DNA from: Zasmidium citrigriseum
Taxonomy: Eukaryota > Ascomycota > Dothideomycetes > Mycosphaerellales > Mycosphaerellaceae
Assembly (NCBI GenBank): GCA_002786025.1
Contig: NHNW01000069.1
Coordinates: 1 to 64,000, forward strand
Length of the DNA stretch: 64,000 nucleotides
Direction of reading: 5' to 3'
Shown here in pieces: positions 22,229-34,000 of this stretch. The notes below the pieces were generated by a model. It had not been told where the DNA came from, ran no database searches, and saw only the letters and a list, made by a program, of their open reading frames with translations. Position 1 is the stretch's first letter; every line of letters starts with the position of its first letter. The position numbers were made by a program, and so were the translations under genes.

Positions 22229-25200
22229 AAACCGTGTCCTCCATCGCTGCCGCCGGCTCTGTGACTGCTCTCTCCGCCGTAGGGCTAGTCGTAGCCCGCC
22301 GCGAGGAACAACACCTCCTCACCAACGATCGACCGAGCACCACCCCCGGGGTGGTGGACATGACGACTGTTGCCGGCTACCCACTCTCGACACCTCTGGG
22401 CAAGCCATACGCGTTTCCTCCGCCGCCCACCCGGCGTCTGGCCAGCGAGGGCGACAACAATGGGCGGACGCATCTGGGCAGCCAGAAAACAGACAACAAG
22501 AGGCGCTTCAGTCTGACGCCGCGCGGGAGCTATACCTCGGGCATGGACAAGGTGGAAAGGGGGTTGAGGACGGATGAGGACCAGAGGGGAGGACGATTGA
22601 TATCGAGTGCATTGCGTCGTTTGAGCAGCAGTAGAAGCCGCACGCCAACGAGTCGTCCCAGCTCGGCCGCATACACGAATGGATCGATAGCAGTCTCGCA
22701 CAGTGGCTCGACGACGCCGATGTTCCCCAGCAATGAGCCCTCGCCCTTGCCGCCAAACAAGCTTGTCAAAAGGTCGGCCTCGCTGCGCAGCACGAATGGT
22801 TCGTCGCCTCAGGGTCCGGGCTCGAGACTGCCCATGCCGACGTTTCGAAGGCCTGCAACAAGCCACCAGCGCTCGGCCACGCTCCAGGAGCACCTTTCTT
22901 CGTCCGATAGGAGTGGTCGCGTGTCGCTGGATGGTGGTAGTGGTGGAATTCGAGAGGCACGTGACACCTGGCGGCACTACTTCACGCCGCGAGTGTCGTT
23001 GGGCGAGCTTTCGAATGTGCGGCGACGCAGTTCCACGAGCATTCCAAATCCCATCAAGCGGGTGTACCCCGACCGCCGCTACAAGCCCACCCTCATCTCG
23101 GCCAGGGAGCTTGTGAAGCCGGCGAATGTCGAGGTTGACGACGCCTGGAGCGAGGACGACGAGGCAGAAGCAGCCCAACCCCCCGCTGCCACCTTCCCAA
23201 TGGCGCCCAGCACCGCCTCCTCGCCGTTTCCGCCGCACGGCGCGCACTTCGAAGAAGCCACTGCACCACGCCGGTCCTTCTCTATAGGCGATCTGCTCTC
23301 CACTGGTCCTCAGCCGTCATGGCGGCGTCCCTCCAGCAGCAGAGGCAAGCTCACCAAAGCGCCACGCAAAGGCAGACCACGGGTCGCCTCCGAGCCTCAG
23401 GTGCCCATGGGCCACACGTTCAGCACCCCCGCCGGCGCCGACTCGGAGCGCCCCGCCAAACGCCGCGACATCACAGACCCTAGAGTCTCCGAACGCAGCA
23501 TCTACTCCTCTTCCAGCAGCAATAATCCTCACCCGCACGACTCGCGCCAAGAAATCGACCTCCACCTCGGCGGTGAATCTCCTTACCTGAACTTCACACC
23601 CGATCACTCTCTGTTTGTCGACCCTGAAGTTCCCACGCTCGCCACCTCGCCTACAGAACAGACCCGCCTACCGTCAGCGACGCTCTCGTCATCTTCGGCT
23701 AGGCCCACACGGCTTTCAGCCGCCCGCTCTGAGATCACTTCGACCATTGGCTCTGACAGTGAATACCGGTCTGTTGGCGACAACAGCACTGACTACCAGA
23801 GTGACGCCGCCTACGATTCTATCCAGACCCGCACAACGAGGAGCAGCTCGGGCCGCAGAGGACCTCACATTGAAACTATTTTCGACGATTCTCCACCCAC
23901 TTTCTCATCCGGCAAAAGCACCCGTCTCAGAGACTTCCTCAGCGACGGTCAAGCTGGTACTGAGTACAATGGACGCTTCCGACATAGCACTATTGAGGAA
24001 GAAGACAGCGTGCTGAGCACCCCTGTCAGGTCTTTGCGCAACAAGAGCGTCACTTCGACGCCTTCAGCCCGCCCAGGTGCCCCGCCAATATTCTCGTCGT
24101 CGCCGCCTGCCATGAACATAATGCCAGACCCTGATGAGATCGATTGGGATGCTGTGGATGAGGACAAATCTGACAGGGGTCTAGGTATCGAGCAGCTGTC
24201 AGGCACGCCCACCATCAATGGTAGCACGACAGATCGCAGCCTGCCATTCCGATTCGGGCCCACTCTTCGCCCCAGCAATTCCCAATCCGCCAACTCAACG
24301 CCTGTGCGCAACGGAGTGTCTCCAATCGATCGCACGAATCTCTTTGATTGGTCCGAACAACAGCCCAGTCCCAGCCATCCCAGCAATTCGCCGCCGCGTC
24401 CACGTACGGTACATGGAAAGAAGGACCAAGACAGCAGAGGAAGTCGACCTACGGGCCGCCGACCTGCCAGTGGCATGCATGCGCGGAGTCACAGCGTACC
24501 TGTTGTACCGGACTTGGATGGCAAGCGTAGTAGTGTGACAGCCAACAAATTTGGCACTTGGGGCGTGGGCAGCAAAGCTGTCACCGAAGACTGGAACGAA
24601 GACTTTGATTTCGAAGAGGTCCGCCTGCCAACGCAAGCTGGTGCAGCAGCCGACGAGAAGCGAATCGACAGTGGCCATGAAATGTTTGTACCGAGGTCAA
24701 TCAGAGAGCAGCAGGAGAACGTTGTTGCCAACATTGGCTTACTGAGGGAATGGGGACTCTTGATCGAAGAGTTGAAAGAGTTGCGGATCCGAGCGGTGTC
24801 ACTTGACATGCTCCATGGTGCTTACGCTCAGTCGTGGCGTGAAGTGGATGCAATGATCGAATTGGCGGACCAGGAGACTGAAGAGCATACGCTCGAGCCG
24901 AGACGATCGCCACCATCATCACCTGGTTTCGATTACAGCGCTTTCGAAGATACGCCGAATCGCCCAAGGCCAACCTCCCAGACGTTGCCCAACACATCTG
25001 ATCCTGAGATACGGCAAACTTCACCACCTTCCACGCCGCAAGGTACGCCCTTCAAGACACGACCGCGGAAGGACTCAGAATTGGTCGCTCAGAACGTCAT
25101 CGCGGCTTTGCAGTCAAGGAGAGGTGTTTCTGATTCGGCTGATGCCCAAGGATCGGCTGCTAAGAAAGTTCCATTCGACACGGCCACTCTCCGACACATC

Positions 25201-25503
25201 GTTCCATACGTTCACGGTCTCAAGCGGAAAGTCAAAGATGCACTGCGCGAAACCGAAGGCCTCTACTCAAGCCCTCATCGTCGCACGTCTCCCGACTCTG
25301 CAGCTCGGCGGGAACGACAAATTGACGGATCCCCTCTACGCAACATCTTTGACGAACCACAAGACACTAATAGCATGAATCGGCGCCACTCTCGACGTGA
25401 GAGGGCAGTCACAGATAACGACGGAGGCCTCGACGACGGCCCCTTCACCAACCATAATGAAAACCTGACGAAGCGAATGCAGAGGATGAGCATACCATCT
25501 TGA
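22225..25503 (+). CDS. Large Ser/Pro-rich protein, possibly Byr4/Bfa1-like
   Basis: Single exon, 1092 residues. Residues 60-720 are low-complexity, rich in Ser, Pro, Thr and Arg with many SP/TP and RRxS sites, as in heavily phosphorylated cytoskeletal or cell-cycle scaffolds. More ordered parts are an acidic DEIDWDAVDED stretch (about 635), FGTWGVGSKAVTEDWNEDFDFEE (about 775-795), a helical block around IGLLREWGLLIEELKELR (about 840) and a basic C-terminus. The W-x-DFDF block and the helical segment remind me of fungal Byr4/Bfa1 septation-network proteins, but this is tentative. The first ATG gives a hydrophobic Ala-rich start; the in-frame ATG at 22360 (residue 46) is a plausible alternative start. 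Confidence 0.75.
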   Translation: MKTVSSIAAAGSVTALSAVGLVVARREEQHLLTNDRPSTTPGVVDMTTVAGYPLSTPLGKPYAFPPPPTRRLASEGDNNGRTHLGSQKTDNKRRFSLTPRGSYTSGMDKVERGLRTDEDQRGGRLISSALRRLSSSRSRTPTSRPSSAAYTNGSIAVSHSGSTTPMFPSNEPSPLPPNKLVKRSASLRSTNGSSPQGPGSRLPMPTFRRPATSHQRSATLQEHLSSSDRSGRVSLDGGSGGIREARDTWRHYFTPRVSLGELSNVRRRSSTSIPNPIKRVYPDRRYKPTLISARELVKPANVEVDDAWSEDDEAEAAQPPAATFPMAPSTASSPFPPHGAHFEEATAPRRSFSIGDLLSTGPQPSWRRPSSSRGKLTKAPRKGRPRVASEPQVPMGHTFSTPAGADSERPAKRRDITDPRVSERSIYSSSSSNNPHPHDSRQEIDLHLGGESPYLNFTPDHSLFVDPEVPTLATSPTEQTRLPSATLSSSSARPTRLSAARSEITSTIGSDSEYRSVGDNSTDYQSDAAYDSIQTRTTRSSSGRRGPHIETIFDDSPPTFSSGKSTRLRDFLSDGQAGTEYNGRFRHSTIEEEDSVLSTPVRSLRNKSVTSTPSARPGAPPIFSSSPPAMNIMPDPDEIDWDAVDEDKSDRGLGIEQLSGTPTINGSTTDRSLPFRFGPTLRPSNSQSANSTPVRNGVSPIDRTNLFDWSEQQPSPSHPSNSPPRPRTVHGKKDQDSRGSRPTGRRPASGMHARSHSVPVVPDLDGKRSSVTANKFGTWGVGSKAVTEDWNEDFDFEEVRLPTQAGAAADEKRIDSGHEMFVPRSIREQQENVVANIGLLREWGLLIEELKELRIRAVSLDMLHGAYAQSWREVDAMIELADQETEEHTLEPRRSPPSSPGFDYSAFEDTPNRPRPTSQTLPNTSDPEIRQTSPPSTPQGTPFKTRPRKDSELVAQNVIAALQSRRGVSDSADAQGSAAKKVPFDTATLRHIVPYVHGLKRKVKDALRETEGLYSSPHRRTSPDSAARRERQIDGSPLRNIFDEPQDTNSMNRRHSRRERAVTDNDGGLDDGPFTNHNENLTKRMQRMSIPS

Positions 25504-26375
25504 GCTCACACCATGTCGCATGGCTCAAAAGCAGCGGCACGGCTTCTCAGCCGACCTTTTCTTCTTTCAGCATTGCATTGGCCGATGTCTGGATTACCCA
25601 CTTGACGGCATTTGAGGTTGTTTAGCACGGCGTTCACGGACAGGACATCAAAAAGTCAGCAGCGGGAATACTTGTAACGGTATGAAATACTCCCCGCGAG
25701 GGTAGACAGGGCGTTTGTGGATTTTCAGGATCCCTCGTTGGGACCGGCACACGACATTTGCTTCGACGAGACTTGGGAAGAACAAGACCGCTTGTATCAG
25801 AACAGCAGCACAGGCCGCGGATGAATTCACGACGGCTTTGATAGTTTCATCTGTCACATTAGGGCACTTTGGGGGATTGCGGTGCATAGCGACGGAGGGC
25901 TCAAACAGTAGTTTCAGAGCATTTCGGTATAGAATGAGCGGTTCGCTTTGCCGACAGGCTTTCCACGTTGCCCTTGATTATTTCGCCGTCGGTGACCGAC
26001 TGATCCTGTGTAGCGATGGATTCGATAACAACGTGGCAGGGTTGATACAAGTCGCCGGGATCCCCGTGTAGTGGAGAGTTATGCATGTGCTAGACTGTCC
26101 GAAAGAAGTGGACTAGAGCTCTGAAATGTAGTGAAAAGCGTTGTTGACTGGGAGAGCTCGATGTGCCGAGTTTACCCATGAGCACCTTGAGCAGGCTTGA
26201 AGTGGGTTGAGTGTTTGTCGGCAGATGGGGCGAGTGGCAGGATGCCCTTCAAGGTTAGCAAAAGTCCGAGCCCGGCGAGCGTGGGCACGGCGATTGGACC
26301 CGCGTTCCAATGACGATGCAGGGAGGCTCGTTGGCGGGGATTGGAGCTGGTGGGCTGGCGGGCAGCGTCCATTTT
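25504..26375. other. Intergenic region before SAH1
   Basis: 3' UTR of the preceding gene and distal promoter of the next. Short frames on both strands show no domain. Nothing else recognised. Confidence 0.5.
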
Positions 26376-26496
26376 TTCTCGACCTCACCGTCCTGCTCTC
26401 TTCTCTCCATCTTCCTCACTTTCTTCTCACTTTCCACCCTCTCTCCATCTTCACATTACCTCTCCATACCACACAGAACAGCACAGATCCATCATC
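26376..26496 (+). promoter_or_regulatory. Pyrimidine-rich core promoter and leader of SAH1
   Basis: The 120 bases before the start codon are almost pure C/T on the coding strand (runs such as CTGCTCTCTTCTCTCC and CTTTCTTCTCACTTTCC). They end in ACAGATCCATCATC before ATG. CT-rich tracts of this kind lie at transcription starts of strongly expressed filamentous-fungal genes. The SAH1 codon choice (nearly all C-ending) agrees with high expression. Confidence 0.65.
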
Positions 26497-28041
26497 ATGG
26501 CCTCCGGAGAGCCCGCAAAGACCTACAAGGTATGCTCTCCACGGCCTCACCCCACCAATGCTCCGAGCTGACACCTGTTGCTTCCAGGTCGCTGATATCA
26601 ACCTCGCGGCCTTTGGCCGTCGCGAGATTGAGCTGGCCGAGCAGGAGATGCCCGGTCTCATGGCCACCCGCGAGAAGTACGCCCAGGAGCAGCCTCTCGC
26701 CGGTGCCCGCATCGCTGGTTGCTTGCACATGAGTACGTGAGCTCACCGGAAAGCATCGAGACGACGAGCTGACAATGTCCCTGCACAGCCATCCAGACCG
26801 CCGTCCTCATCGAGACCCTCAAGTCTCTCGGTGCTGAGATCACCTGGACCTCCTGCAACATCTTCTCCACCCAGGACCACGCCGCTGCCGCCATCGCCGC
26901 CGGTGGCACCCCTGTCTTCGCCTGGAAGGGTGAGACCGAGGAGGAGTACCAGTGGTGCTTGGAGCAGCAGCTCAAGGCCTTCCCATCTGGCAAGCCCCTC
27001 AACCTCATCCTCGACGACGGTGGTGACCTCACTGCTCTCGTCCACACCAAGTACCCAGAGATGCTCGAGGGCTGCTACGGTGTGTCTGAGGAGACCACCA
27101 CCGGTGTCCACCACCTCTACAAGATGCTCAAGAACAAGGGCAAGCCAAACGGCCTCCTCGCCCCAGCCATCAACGTCAACGACTCCGTCACCAAGAGCAA
27201 GTTCGACAACCTTTACGGCTGCAGAGAATCGCTCGTCGATGGCATCAAGCGTGCCACCGATGTCATGATTGCTGGCAAGATCGCTGTCGTTGCCGGTTAC
27301 GGTGACGTCGGCAAGGGCTGCGCTGACGCTCTCCACGCCATGGGTGCCCGTGTCCTCGTCACTGAGATCGACCCCATCAACGCCCTCCAGGCCGCCATGG
27401 CCGGCTTCCAGGTTGTCACCATGGAGGAGGCCGCACCAATCGCCCAGATCTTCGTTACCACCACCGGCTGCCGAGACATCATCGTTGGCAAGCACTTCGA
27501 GGCCATGCGTGAGGACGCCATTGTCTGCAACATTGGCCACTTCGACATCGAGATTGACGTTGCCTGGTTGAAGAAGACCGCCAAGGAGTGTGTCAGCATC
27601 AAGCCCCAGGTCGACCGCTTCCTCATGCCAAGCGGCAGGCACATCATTCTCCTTGCTGAGGGCCGTCTCGTCAACCTCGGCTGCGCTACCGGCCACAGCT
27701 CCTTCGTCATGTCTTGCTCCTTCACCAACCAGGTTCTCGCCCAGATCATGCTTTACAAGGCCGGCGACAAGGCCTTCGCCAAGAAGTACATCGAGTTCGG
27801 CCGTGCCGTCGAGGACGACGAGGTCGACCTCATGCAAAAGAAGAAGGAGGGCGAGCCAAAGACCTCGGTCGAGCGTCTCCCAACCGGCGTCTACACCCTG
27901 CCCAAGATCCTCGACGAGCAGGTCGCCCTCCTCCACTGCGCACACGTCAACGTCCACCTCACCAAGATGACCCAGGTCCAGGCCGACTACATGAGCTTGC
28001 CTGTCGAGGGTCCATTCAAGAGCGACATGTACCGATACTAG
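26497..28041 (+). CDS. SAH1: S-adenosyl-L-homocysteine hydrolase
   Basis: A cytosolic NAD-dependent enzyme that splits S-adenosylhomocysteine to adenosine and homocysteine, removing the inhibitor of methyltransferases. Three exons, 26497-26529, 26588-26732 and 26789-28041, give 476 residues. The first exon codes only 11 residues. Family blocks are [35 protein letters not shown] with the NAD-linked Lys, the Rossmann loop [11 protein letters not shown], and the C-terminal [10 protein letters not shown]. The usual His before the final YRY is Met here. Compared with the 449-residue yeast protein there is a charged insert of about 20 residues ([17 protein letters not shown]) near residue 415. Codon use is strongly biased to C-ending codons, fitting high expression. 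Confidence 0.97.
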
Positions 28042-28760
28042 GCGCTTTACCACACGGCTAATGAGGTTATGGGGCTGATGTTTCAACACTGTGTTTTTGT
28101 GATACCATGATACCAAAACTTTTCGGGGGGTCTGTCTTCAACGGCATTCAGGCGGGGCCAACAAAAAGCATTGCAAGGCGCGCGGCGTTCAACAAAGAGA
28201 AAAGGGATCTAACCTAGCCATTGGGGCTGGAAGGAAGAACTTATTGACCTCCCTCAACTTGAGGTCAGACGTTTTTTTGGAGAGAATAGATACCTTTAGA
28301 GAGACGTTGTGCCGATAATGGGCAATGAGATGAATCGAAAAGGCATCGGACAGAGTTGGTCCGAAAGGAAGAACAATAATGTTGCCCAACTTTTCGTTAC
28401 CGTACCACATGCCACCTTCCCTTCGAAGATGAAGTTCCTGTCCCGCGCCGGACGTAATGCACGATCAAAGCCGCCACACCATTGCACGGGATAGGTTGTG
28501 TGAACGGCGGGCGCAGCTGGTTGCGTCATGCTGTAGCACTGAAACGCCAAAGAAGCGAATACATGGCCTATCATCTCGAGTGCCAATACCAGCGACTGAA
28601 CCTTGACTGCCGGATCGACGTCTTGGTAGCAGAGTGTCTACACAGATCGAAGGAAGGGGCAGAGGAGCAGTAGACACAAAATGAAGCTTGATCGCAGCAA
28701 CCTTTTCTTCACGTCTCTCGAACACCTGTTCGCCATTTGAGCTACCGGACCTACGACAAG
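28042..28760. other. Intergenic region after SAH1
   Basis: SAH1 3' UTR and the promoter of the GPI-anchored protein gene. No gene or RNA recognised. Confidence 0.5.
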
Positions 28761-30404
28761 ATGAATCGAAATACGCTCTTTGCAGTGGGATTGCTCAATG
28801 CATTCGCCAATGCGCAATCTTCATCTGCACAAGCATCATGTTCACCGACCTTGACGGCTAGCTATGCCGCGCCTTCAGTCGCTGAAGGCTACGTTGCCCG
28901 ACTCGTCGCCCAGAACCTGACCAGCCCCCGAGGGATCAAATTCGATAGTCAAGGTGCTCTCCTCGTCGTTGAAGAGGGCGTCGGAATCAGCGCTCTGAAC
29001 CTCGTGGACTCGGGGAGCGATTGCGTGAGCGTGGGCAATCGGAAGCTGGTCGTCGACGAGCCGACGCTGAACCATGGCATCGAGATGAGTGAGGATGGCA
29101 ACACGCTGTACGCCTCTAGCGGAGAGACGCTCTGGAGCTGGGAATATTCATCCTCAGATCAGGCGAATACGTCCGAGCCGATGGCGCTGGTTACCGGCAT
29201 GGCGGGGAGCGATCATACGAGCAGGACGTTGAAGTTGAGCAAGTGGGCGCCGGGGATGATGCTCATTAACCGCGGGTCGAACGAGAACGTTGACCCTGTG
29301 GCGATGGATATGTCGAGTGGACATAGCCAGGTCAAGGCGTTCAACATCTCGAACGTGACGAACGAGGCATATGATTTCAATACCGACGGTATCATGATGG
29401 GCTGGGGTCTCCGAAACGATGTTGGTATCGATGAAGAGCCGACGACTGGAAGAATCTATACTGTCGAGAACAGTGCGGATCAGGTCAATCGATCGGTAAG
29501 TCAGACTGCACCTGTATGAGTGCATCTCGATGACTGACGCTTTGACCAGGGTGAGGACATCCACGAGAACAACCCAGCCGAAGAGCTCAACTTCCTGGGA
29601 TACCTCAATGGAACGGACTCCTCGAATCAAGGCCGTAACTTTGGATATCCCGAGTGTTTTACTGCGTGGCAACCGGAGGATATCCCTGACTTTGACGGCC
29701 AAGTGGGCGAGCAATTTGCTATTGGGGAGCCCAACAGCACCCTGAACGATACCACGTGCAGTCTGGCGAATCGACAGGCTCCTAGACTGTCCTTCCAGGC
29801 CCACACGTACGTACATTCAAGGACAGGAACCACATGTCTGAGACATCTACTGACCTTCTGCCTTTTGCTTCTAGTGCTCCGCTTGACATACTGTTCAATG
29901 AGATGGGAACCGCTGCTTGGATCAGCTTTCATGGAAGCTGGAATCGAGACAGTCCCATTGGATACGACCTTCGTGTCGTTGAATTCGAGAACGGAGAGCC
30001 TATTGCTGCGAATACGTCTCGCGAGGCCGCTGTGCCTATCATGTCGAATCAAGGTGAGCAATGCCACAGCCAACCATCTCTCTGGCGAGACAGCTGCTAA
30101 TTTTCTTCTTCCAGATTTGAGCGCCTGCCCAGAAGGCTGCTTCCGCCCGGTCGGCCTGGCCTGGGACCTGAATGGGCGCCTCTTCATGTCCAGCGATGCC
30201 ACAGGCGAAGTCTACATGATCGTTCGTGCGGATGGAAATGCTACGAGCATGGCCGGATCGAATGCCACGGGAACGATTCCTGGAGCTGAGAACTCGACCA
30301 GTACGGGTAGTGCTCCGTCTGAGTCTACATCGACAAGTACTGCGAGCTTCTTGAGCGCTAGTGCTTTGGCTGTGCTTTTTGCGATATTTGCTTTTGCTTT
30401 GTAG
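28761..30404 (+). CDS. GPI-anchored glucose/sorbosone dehydrogenase-like protein
   Basis: A predicted secreted six-bladed beta-propeller of the PQQ-dependent sugar dehydrogenase type (L-sorbosone / pyranose dehydrogenase-like), probably tethered to membrane or wall. Four exons, 28761-29495, 29550-29806, 29875-30053 and 30115-30404, give 486 residues. The start ATG heads a signal peptide (LFAVGLLNAFANA). Family features are LTSPRGIKFD, LNHGIEMSEDG, NPAEELNFLGYLNG, GYPECF, FHGSWNR and FRPVGLAWD near the end. The tail is Ser/Thr/Asn-rich (about 55 residues) and ends in a hydrophobic segment, as for GPI attachment. Many N-x-S/T sites fit secretion. Whether it binds PQQ cannot be judged. A partly duplicated copy of its 3' end lies just downstream. 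Confidence 0.86.
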
Positions 30405-31093
30405 AGCGGAGGAAGAGCTTCGTGGGGGTCTGCTTCCGCTGTCCTTTCTGCGATCTTCGCTTTTGCCTTATGCAGCAGAGGGAAAGGGAACTTGTATGCT
30501 AGACGGTGTCATGATGTTATGATGGACTGACTGTCGTTGATGTGAGATATCTTGAGCGCGATAGGGGTGCTCTGAAAAGTTTCCGCTGGATACCAGCAGA
30601 GTTCCAATTCTTGAGATTGCTCAAACTTCAGGCATCTCGAACCATCGATATGCTATCTGTCAAGTATTCAGATATGTAGTTGAGATTGTAGTGGACGAGA
30701 AGAGGATGAGAAGGGGAGAGTCAGACGCTGTCACATGCTTCCCGAGTGGCGCCACGGGCCGTAGCTCCCGCCAACGTGTTTCTGCAGGGATCACGGCGTC
30801 ACGAGAGAAGCAGGGTTCCGCTTGGGATCACGACCTCAAAGCCCTTTCCAATCATCATCAATCTATGTCCTACACTCCCCCAACCCTCTATCTTGAAATC
30901 CAATCTCCAGTCTGAGGAATCGTACAGGGCCAACGAACAGCTCTCCCGACTGTTTGCGTGAAAGTCAACGGCAAAGACAAACGTTCGACACCTCCGACCA
31001 AAAGACCGCGAACCACTTCCACGATATCGCACGCCGTGTGAGCCGGGCAGACGATGCCAACGACCGCAGCATGAGACGCCAGAGACCGCCTGA
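30405..31093. other. Intergenic region
   Basis: The first about 80 bases are a diverged copy of the preceding gene's 3' end (see findings). The rest holds the 3' UTR and the promoter of the VPS9/ankyrin gene. No other gene seen. Confidence 0.55.
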
Positions 31094-34000
31094 ATGCAAC
31101 CCCTCAATCCGTACATCCGCGCCTTCTTTCGAAGTGCGCTGCCTGCGCAATGTCAGCCGATAAGCCACCACGTTCTGCTCGTCCCGACCACCGAAGTGCT
31201 CCTCCGATCGAAAGACCGCGAAACGAACACCTCATACGCCGATCTTGCCGGGACTGAAGAGTTTCTGGCCAGCCATGTGTTGCGCGTACCGGGTGGAGGT
31301 CCGCCATTGTCAGGCAACGGCAAAGATGGAGGGAATGTTCGCGAGAACAAGAGCAAGGCGAAGCAGTACTCTACCATCAACGGGAGGACGGTAGTCGTGA
31401 AGGATAGTTTCGTGTACAGCAATAAGGGGTTTAAGACGTTGAATCAGGCACACCTGTTGAGCGATACGATCTATTACCCCGATGCGCCGGATGGACAGCA
31501 ATGGCTGGTGTACTACATTTCGAAGCCCCTGATTGGCATTCATCAGGCGACACCAATTGTGCCTGCTGTGATCAGTGATGAGCCGAGTAAAGAGCGTAGG
31601 AAGGCTTTGACGGAAGCTTCTGCTGAGGCGACGAGTAGTTCGTTTGCTGGACCTTCGACTCCTAAGAAGAAAGATGTCAAGACGTTTGGGGATCTTTTGA
31701 CGCAGTTTCCGATGATATCGCGACAAATGCAGAGTGGGCTGGAGAAGATTATACGGGAATTTGTGGCCGTCAGCGACAAGCCCCTGCCAAAGCCGAAATC
31801 AAGGAGGTCTTCGGTCAGCTCGCAGCGTTCTGCGCCATCGATCAGCGACTCGGTATCTTCGATCAAATCGTCACTATCAGGGAGTAGTAGTGCTGTCCAT
31901 CCGACTTCGATCGAACTGGAGCCAGAGGAACAAACGTTGCGAACATCGTTGGAGACGGCTATAATCAACGCGATTGATCTGTTCCAGAATGTCGACAAAC
32001 AACAGCTTTCGCTTTTGGGCGCAAATACTGAGCTTACGGGACCAGTAGTTGAGCGCCTGATCGAACGCTACGTGACAGAACAGGTTCACGATCAGACTCT
32101 ATTCCCTCGACTTTGTGCGATTCGAAGGCCAGATGACTCAGACTTGGAGTCGAAGATTCGAAAAATGTCGGATGTTGACATTGCGCAAGTCGGCGTGCCT
32201 ATCGAGGATGGCATGAAGGGCAAGCGGGCGTTGGCCACCAGACTGAACAAAGGTGTCGAAGCGTTCAGAAAGATGGGTGTGGCCAGCAGTCCGGAAGAGA
32301 TGTTGGAGATCCTTCTCAATACGCAGAAAGTCGTCACCGACACGACTCCGGCTGGCTCGGTAAGCACATCGAACGACGACAGCGAAACTACGGCGGAAGA
32401 ATCGACCCCTCTCACCGTCAATGCGGATATTCTGGTTGCGATGCTGCTCATCGTTGTTATTCGCAGCGGCGTGCGGCATCTCAACACACGCTTGCTTTAC
32501 ATGCGATACTTCATATTCATTGACGAGGTCGACAGCGGCGAGCAGGGTTACGCTTTGGCCACGCTCGAAGCGGTCATTGCGCACTTGAGCGGCAACTCGT
32601 CAATTCTTCGAAAGGCGAGCAAAAGGAATCGAGCGCTCTGGCAGGCTGTCAAGGCTGGCGACATGCAGGCATTGGAAGCTATCTTGCAGCCTCATTTCCT
32701 TTCCAACGAGGACAACGCTGCGGCGTCGCCAGTAGGGCTTGAGGATGAGGACTCTGAAGATGAGGGCGATACGTCTGCAGATCTCACGAATGACGATATC
32801 CAACCTCACGAGCAGATTCGGCAGGATGGACCGAGCTCATCTCAAGACTTTGCGGCTCTGAATGGATCGCTCAACCATGTCTTTCCATTCCAAAGGCCAC
32901 CAACACCACCGCCGGAGCAGACTGAGACGAAGATGAAGAAGAGGGTATCGCTGGCATCCCTACCAAGAAGTCACTCAGCGTCCTCAGCCTATTCTTCAAG
33001 GTCCCACTCTCGCAACAAGAGCATCGACTCTGAGGCGAGCATAGGTTTGGGCAATGACTTGTCTGCAGACAAGCTAGCTCAGACGCAAGATTCCGATGGC
33101 AACTCTGTGCTTATGATGGCAGTCGAAGCGGGCAAAAAGGATGCGCTGACATTCTTGTTGAGCATGCCTGCTCACTTCCGTGCTGCCTTCATCCTCGAGG
33201 ACATCAACAACGAAGGGACAACACTTCTCAGCGCTGCAGTACAATCTGGCAACAGGTCTATCACTGACAAATTGATAGAATATCTGGAAGCTAATGCACC
33301 ACCTGACGAGGTAGAGCATTATCTCCAAGTGCAGGACAGCAAAGGTCGCTGCTTTGCACACTACCTCTTCCACCAGCCGCATCTGATACAAAAATTTGGC
33401 AAGAAGCTTCCCTGGCGGCTAAAAGACAAGAACGGACAGACGCCACTCTTTGCGTTGTGTCGATCTTACGATCACGAACAGTACCACTCTATGGTCGAAG
33501 AGGCTCTGGCGTTGGCCACTGAGACCCAGGAGGACGCAGAGCCTTTGCATCTGGACGACCATGTGGATGCCAAGGGCAATACGCTCTTGCACATCATCAA
33601 CGATATGCAGCTGACGTTGAAGATGCTGAGGCATTGTGACTCGGATGTCAATGCTGCCAATGACAAGAGGTTCACGCCGCTGATGGTTGGTAGCAAGTAC
33701 GGGCGCATCGACCTTGTACGGGCATTGTTTGGAGATCCTCGTGTTGATATGACACTGAAAGACCTCCGAGGTCTGACGGCCGTTGAGCTGGCCAAGGATG
33801 ATGACGTTCGAAATCGGATTGACGATCTTGTACTGCTGTCCACGCCCCCTGGGAAAGATGGGCGCATTACGACCATTGTACGCTCGTTCTTCGTCGAAGA
33901 TGCAACTGTGCGACTGGTGCTCAAGTCAGGGGCGCCAAATGCAAACGGCACGGTCACGGTCACGACATGCAGACGATCCGTTGCGGACTTCGAGAATCTG

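Noticed and set aside
22285..23247. 320-codon minus-strand open frame inside the large Ser-rich gene
   Set aside because: Arg-rich shadow with no domain, opposite to a longer continuous frame.
26743..28116. 457-codon minus-strand open frame across SAH1
   Set aside because: It is the antisense shadow of a strongly codon-biased gene; its Val/Leu/Asp/Gly-rich make-up is the complement of C-ending codons.
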